This document shows positions 59,970 through 64,000 of a stretch of 64,000 nt of DNA, one piece after another. Position numbers and translations under genes: made by a program. The stretch spans positions 3,596,001-3,660,000 of the forward strand of contig JAPFFF010000004.1 of NCBI GenBank assembly GCA_039105265.1. Direction: 5' to 3'. The stretch comes from Tritrichomonas musculus (taxonomy: Eukaryota > Parabasalia > Tritrichomonadida > Tritrichomonadidae). The stretch's first letter is position 1; the number at the start of each line of letters is the position of its first letter. Below the pieces are notes generated by a model. That model saw only the letters and a list, made by a program, of their open reading frames with translations. It searched no databases and was not told the DNA's origin.

Positions 59970-60743
59970 ATGAGCAGCAACACAACAAACGCAGCCACAA
60001 ACACAAACGCCACAACTCAACCAATCAATAATGATTATGAATACATTCAATACAATGAACATTTAAGAATCATTCATTCAAAACAGGATGATATGTATCA
60101 AGTACAATCAATTATTACAGCTTGTCATTCAAAGAAAAGAGTAAATGATTGGTTTGAAAGCAAAACAACAAAGGAAATCATTGATGAAATGGGTAAAAGT
60201 TCTACTGCGGAAAATTCCGCACTAGACAAAATATATGAAAAACGCGATAATTTACCTATTAATCTTCGTGGATTTTATATTCATCGTCTTCTTGTAAATA
60301 ATGTTGCAATGTATGCATCACCTCGCTATTCAATTTACATCATGAAGCTTCTTGATTCACATTTTGAACATGAACGACAACAATTGGTTGAAGAAATACA
60401 ACAAAAGAAACCACGGCTCGTACCATCTAACAAAGAACACAATTACAAGTATTTGATTTGGAAAGAAACCAATGATGCTGAAAACACAATTCTTCATCTT
60501 GTGAGAAGAAACAAACGAACATTCAGAGCTGTATCAACTCATAATAATGAGAATGAAAGATTTATATTCAAAGATAATTTGCCGATAGCGATGAGTCCGA
60601 ACGAAGACATTAAAGAACTTGTCAAGAACAACTTCCCTCGTAATGATTACACCATCAATGGTTGCAACATTATAATAAAGAATGAACGACTGGAACAATT
60701 ACATACACTCATTGATGAATACTTCAATCAATTTCAATCATAA
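59970..60743 (+). CDS. Polinton: KilA-N domain protein
   Basis: 257 residues. After an Asn/Thr-rich N-terminus, residues ~25-130 follow the KilA-N pattern: 'RIIHSKQDDMYQVQSIITAC' , 'RVNDWFESKTTKEIIDEM', then 'GFYIHRLLVNNVAMYASPRY'. KilA-N is a DNA-binding domain of large DNA viruses and phages. A C-terminal mixed domain follows, beginning 'KYLIWKETNDAEN'. A GC-rich palindrome (60196-60221) sits inside the KilA-N domain. It is 92 bases downstream of the polymerase gene on the same strand. Confidence 0.7.
   Translation: MSSNTTNAATNTNATTQPINNDYEYIQYNEHLRIIHSKQDDMYQVQSIITACHSKKRVNDWFESKTTKEIIDEMGKSSTAENSALDKIYEKRDNLPINLRGFYIHRLLVNNVAMYASPRYSIYIMKLLDSHFEHERQQLVEEIQQKKPRLVPSNKEHNYKYLIWKETNDAENTILHLVRRNKRTFRAVSTHNNENERFIFKDNLPIAMSPNEDIKELVKNNFPRNDYTINGCNIIIKNERLEQLHTLIDEYFNQFQS
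60196..60221. repeat. Palindrome inside the KilA-N gene
   Basis: 'tctactgcggaa' is followed after two bases by 'ttccgcactaga', giving an 11-pair stem with one internal mismatch. It encodes 'STAENSAL' in frame. Confidence 0.7.
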
Positions 60744-60830
60744 ATGAATAAAAACAAATGACACATTTATATGTTTTTATTTTTGTGCTCCACTGATTGA
60801 AAAAAAAAAAATAGAACTTCGGGGCAAAAA

Positions 60831-60970
60831 CCCACAAAGAACCGTCATTCAGTGTTATTATTAAAGTAATATGTATAAAGATTATTAATGTAAAGAGTAC
60901 GGTGTATTTTGACGGTTCTTTGTGGGAACACGTTAAAGTGTTTTTAGTTTTTTGACGGTTCTTTGTGGGA
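60831..60970. repeat. Three copies of 'gacggttctttgtggg'
   Basis: One inverted copy at 60831-60847 ('cccacaaagaaccgtca') and two direct copies at 60911-60926 and 60954-60969. The first and second, or first and third, can form hairpins. They lie where two convergent transcripts end, so a role in termination or 3' processing is conceivable. Confidence 0.75.
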
Positions 60971-61110
60971 AACCATTTATAATAGTTTTTTTCATGAATT
61001 GTTTTAATGTATACGGGTTGTACATTCTGCCTCTCTTATATTATTATCTTTCGAATCCAGCGGTTGCTTTCTACATTTTCTAGGATAATATATAAAATAA
61101 TACAGAAAAG

Positions 61111-61187
61111 TGTCATGTATGTGAATCGAACCTACCACCTTTACAAGGTCTCTGTAGACGCAATACCCATCATGCCATATCATTGCC
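61111..61187 (-). tRNA. tRNA-like sequence (degenerate tRNA or tRNA-derived)
   Basis: On the minus strand, 77 bases contain an A-box-like 'tggcatgatggg' and a B box 'ggttcgattc' at tRNA-like spacing. 'accttgtaaaggt' lies between as a possible anticodon arm (loop could read GTA or TGT). Acceptor and T stems pair only in part, so a functional tRNA is doubtful. More likely a decayed tRNA gene, a tRNA-derived repeat, or a Pol III promoter. Confidence 0.4.
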
Positions 61188-61384
61188 GTATAATAATAGT
61201 TTTCATTTACAGATTTATATTTAAATGGTTATATACTATATTACTTTACACATTTATAGCAATATTTGCGAAAAATTTTTCGAGAACTTTTTGAATGAAA
61301 AAATTCTTCTTTGACCAGATATGTATTGAAACCATGAATTAATAAATAAATGAACAAAAATAAAATGAAAATCAATCAATTGAT

Positions 61385-64000
61385 TTACTCTTTGAATACA
61401 GCTAATGTTCTTTCATCAATGATACTTGTAATGATTCCAACAGTCATGCGTTTTATTTTTGATGTTATTGCTGTCTCTCCTGAAAGAACTTTCAGCTTAT
61501 TGTCTTCATTATCGATAAACACCTCATCCCCGATTGAATAACATGATGAATCATTAACTTTGCAAATGTAATCGCCATGACTTGCGAATGTGATACATTT
61601 ATTTTTGTCATCGATTCTCACACATATACCGACATACTCCTTCCATGTTCCTGATGTTTTGACACTACAAATACAATCAGTTGTATCATCTGCTGTTGAT
61701 GGTTTCCATTCATCACCAACATGTTTGTAAACCTTACCTGTCATATACACAGGAGAACCTATAACGAAATCACTAACAGAGTTCATTGATGATTCAATCG
61801 GTGAGTAATGAGTGATTGTTGTGTTTGATTGTGCACCGTAAATAGCAGCCTTATATTTTGCTAAATAACCTCGGGACATGATGCATCTTGAATATATTTG
61901 TTTAGCATCTAATAATTCCTGAGTAGTTGTCCAAGAATATCCGCCTATTGGGAAATTATATGTCAGGGGTCTTCCTGATGTTATATCAACAGTGTCTTCA
62001 TAATAGAATGGGAATTTGAAATTGTCGAAATACACAGTTCTTTGATGTAATACAAGAACAATGTTATGAGGATTTCCAGTTGTATCATAGAATAATATTC
62101 TTATTTCCAAACATAGCGCATAATCACCTACTATGTATTCCAGTTTAATTACCTTATCTTCAAGTTTTAGATAATGAATTGATATTTCACCGCCCTCTGT
62201 AATCGGTCCGCAATCAATAGCACATTTTTTTATTAGTTGTTCTTCTGTTATGACGTTTGACTTCAGTGCAAAGTTATCATTCACATATTTCACCGAAGTA
62301 ATCATATCATCATTCACAGGTCGGATGCTGATTAATGTGATAGATGCATCATAAATATTGGTTAGTGTATCATCCTCAGCTCTCAATGAAACAATACGTG
62401 TAGCTACACGAATATCTATCAATTCACTTGACTCTCCGCTGGTTGATTTGTATATGAGATTTGCACTCTTTCGTCCAGAATATTCGTATTCAGCTTCTTC
62501 ATATGATGCATCATCGGCATTTCGTTTGAACTTCACGAGAATATTTTTGGTTGTTAATACCCTTCTTATATATTCATCTGGGACAACACAACCACTATCA
62601 TTCTGTGTACATTGAATTGTGATTTGTTCTGGACTTCCATCAACAACATTCGAGTCTTTGATAAATGGTGATTCGATTTGTGCTCTAATGAAATTATATG
62701 CTATTGGATTATTATTTCTATGTGCTGCAATATATGATACATATACAATTTGTCCATCATCATAACGCCATATTATTCTATCAATGCGTTTGCCATTGCT
62801 ATCATACCTGTCCATGCTGTCATAAGTGCTAGTAGAACCATTTGGTTTAAATACTACATCAATATGCATTATATCATCATCTTGATTATCACCCCAATTA
62901 ACATCAAATACCAAATGAACTCTGGCATTTGGTAGCTGAGGGGTAATATATGCACCGTCATATAAGTTTGCTGGATATTCAATATTCAATTCAGTTCCGT
63001 ATAATGCAGTATTCAATGCAGATTCATTAACCAAATCAGTTGGAATTGTTGGTATATCTGTTTTCAATGCATACTTATCTAATTCATAAGCTAATTCATC
63101 TTCATCAACAAACTTCTCATCAGCTTGTGCACTAGTATAATACGGTGTCAAGTCAACTGGTTCTGGTATATCCGTCTTCAATGCATAAGTATTCGACACA
63201 TATCTAGCTGAATAAGCGTTTCTGTCTGTTGGTTCGATAGTTTTGGTAATTGAACACGATAAAACTTCTGGTGTATCGCCAGTTCCTGGATTGATTAATT
63301 CATGGCTGTCATACAAAAACCAAATACTTGAATCACTTCCTTCGATACGCATTATCTGAGAGGGTTGTTCGTCATCATCGTCATTGTACGAATAGTCTAC
63401 ATGAACATAATGACCCGTATAAAAACTGTTTGATGAAACAATATCCAACCCGTATTGCTCAATCAGTTCATGATATGTGTTGTAATCCAAATCAGGAATT
63501 GTATTATTGACGATTTCGAATTGAATTGTTGTTTGACCCTCAATAATTTCTGGGATTTCACTCTTCATTGCATATTTTCCTTCTGCAACTGTTTTCGTTT
63601 CATACTTATCCAATTCATAAGCCAATTCATCCTCATCGACGAACTTCTCATCAGCTTGTGCACTAGTATAATACGGTGTCAAATCAATTGGTTCAGGTAT
63701 ATCACTCTTCAATGCTAATCTTTCTTCTGTTTCTGCTAATGTTATTGTTATTGGAAGGTATTGATATCTATCATAAATTGCTCCACTAACTTCATCCCAC
63801 ACTAATTCAAAATACTCACCTTCACTTTCAAATCCTTCAGCTTCATGTTGTTTAACGTTATATTCATCATCAGTATATAATTCATTTGTCTTGAATCTGA
63901 TATCAAAATGGAATATATTACTACTATTGTCTAATTTATAACCAACCAAATGTGTTCCTTCTTTGAACGGTAAAACGTGAGATGTATCCATTCCGTTTTC
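61385..64000 (-). CDS. Polinton: large fibre-like protein (start outside window)
   Basis: 868 residues are open from an ATG at 63991, and the frame stays open to the window edge, so the true start may lie to the right. Repeated short modules of the type 'ALKTDIPEPVDLTPYYTSA' and 'YALKTDIP', 'FALKSNV' recur through the protein. This is the register of phage and viral tail-fibre stalks, where beta-rich blocks are joined by short helical linkers. The C-terminal ~130 residues are beta-rich ('VIGSPVYMTGKVYK', 'VGIITSIIDERTLAVF'). Probably a virion spike or fibre for host attachment. Confidence 0.65.
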   Translation of the reverse strand, partial: ENGMDTSHVLPFKEGTHLVGYKLDNSSNIFHFDIRFKTNELYTDDEYNVKQHEAEGFESEGEYFELVWDEVSGAIYDRYQYLPITITLAETEERLALKSDIPEPIDLTPYYTSAQADEKFVDEDELAYELDKYETKTVAEGKYAMKSEIPEIIEGQTTIQFEIVNNTIPDLDYNTYHELIEQYGLDIVSSNSFYTGHYVHVDYSYNDDDDEQPSQIMRIEGSDSSIWFLYDSHELINPGTGDTPEVLSCSITKTIEPTDRNAYSARYVSNTYALKTDIPEPVDLTPYYTSAQADEKFVDEDELAYELDKYALKTDIPTIPTDLVNESALNTALYGTELNIEYPANLYDGAYITPQLPNARVHLVFDVNWGDNQDDDIMHIDVVFKPNGSTSTYDSMDRYDSNGKRIDRIIWRYDDGQIVYVSYIAAHRNNNPIAYNFIRAQIESPFIKDSNVVDGSPEQITIQCTQNDSGCVVPDEYIRRVLTTKNILVKFKRNADDASYEEAEYEYSGRKSANLIYKSTSGESSELIDIRVATRIVSLRAEDDTLTNIYDASITLISIRPVNDDMITSVKYVNDNFALKSNVITEEQLIKKCAIDCGPITEGGEISIHYLKLEDKVIKLEYIVGDYALCLEIRILFYDTTGNPHNIVLVLHQRTVYFDNFKFPFYYEDTVDITSGRPLTYNFPIGGYSWTTTQELLDAKQIYSRCIMSRGYLAKYKAAIYGAQSNTTITHYSPIESSMNSVSDFVIGSPVYMTGKVYKHVGDEWKPSTADDTTDCICSVKTSGTWKEYVGICVRIDDKNKCITFASHGDYICKVNDSSCYSIGDEVFIDNEDNKLKVLSGETAITSKIKRMTVGIITSIIDERTLAVFKE
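63071..63187. repeat. 117-bp direct repeat, copy 1
   Basis: Codes (minus strand) for a 'DLTPYYTSAQADEKFVDED' type module. Copy 2 lies at 63602-63717 with about a dozen differences, many at third codon positions, so the protein module has been kept. Confidence 0.8.
63602..63717. repeat. 117-bp direct repeat, copy 2
   Basis: Second copy of the fibre-stalk module within the same gene, in the same orientation and frame. The shared block 'cttctcatcagcttgtgcac' is identical. Confidence 0.8.

Larger units (their letters stand above)
60744..61384. other. Convergent gap of the Polinton
   Basis: 641 bases between the stops of two convergent genes. Besides the repeat and tRNA-like sequence listed separately, it holds AT-rich DNA with an A run at 60800-60811. 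No further gene is supported. Confidence 0.5.
51600..64000. mobile_element. Polinton/Maverick, left part; looks whole as far as visible
   Basis: From about 51.6-52 kb to the window edge and beyond. Parts in order: two small genes (+), packaging ATPase and four small genes (-), protein-primed DNA polymerase B and KilA-N protein (+), and a fibre-like protein (-) running off the edge. Polymerase plus packaging ATPase defines the Polinton family. Integrase, protease and capsid genes are not in the window and would be expected to the right. All long frames are open, so I see no clear breaks, and the copy is probably young. The left end is not precisely placed. Confidence 0.85.

Noticed and set aside
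61040-61080. 'tttcgaatccagcggttgc' as the T arm of a plus-strand tRNA
   Set aside because: No A box or pairing acceptor and anticodon stems upstream.

Overview
The window looks like nuclear DNA of a parabasalid protist, most likely close to Tritrichomonas or Trichomonas. It is strongly AT-rich, the long genes have no introns, and no trichomonad-type splice signals were seen. It also contains a BspA-like leucine-rich-repeat relic, several kinase and helical-repeat genes, and a very heavy load of mobile DNA. The species is inferred from gene style, not proven.

Layout. 1-2.7 kb: the 3' part of a polytopic membrane protein gene and a small helical-protein gene. 3.1-6 kb: a graveyard of decayed DNA transposases from three superfamilies (hAT-like, Mutator-like, pogo/Tc1-like). 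6.4-6.9 kb: a 23-bp minisatellite. 7.1-8.4 kb: a broken BspA-like gene. 9.3-24.5 kb: a host gene block with a 1588-residue helical protein (possible spastizin-like C-terminus), a CHD-type chromatin remodeller, a kinase fused to a helical-repeat region, and a coiled-coil protein. 24.7-27.5 kb: a 1.65-kb element with terminal inverted repeats, then another inverted-repeat pair. 27.4-41.3 kb: an old, broken virus-like element (called VLE A here) with a D5-type helicase fragment and putative structural proteins. It is interrupted by a 3.13-kb foldback transposon with ~1.1-kb arms, a 348-bp MITE and a P-like transposase gene. 41.3-42.1 kb: two more MITEs. 42.8-51.4 kb: host genes for a probable axonemal coiled-coil protein, an unrecognised protein and a GSK3-type kinase, with a 3-kb gene-free stretch between the last two. 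52 kb to the right edge: a Polinton/Maverick whose visible part looks whole. It has a packaging ATPase, a protein-primed family B DNA polymerase, a KilA-N protein, several small proteins and a large fibre-like protein that runs off the window.

How parts work together. The host genes are monocistronic, on both strands, and widely spaced. An AAAGTTT-type motif lies 20-60 bases upstream of many of their start codons and may be a core promoter element. The Polinton genes are tightly packed in two opposed sets, a replication and packaging layout typical of that family. The strongest candidate for something undescribed is VLE A. It encodes fibre-like and membrane-anchored proteins and a D5-type helicase, but no Polinton polymerase or integrase was seen in it, and a P-like DDE transposase lies inside its span. 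Also notable are small GC-rich palindromes embedded in frame in three Polinton genes, an HNH-like module inside the polymerase, and a tRNA-like sequence with good A and B boxes between two Polinton genes.
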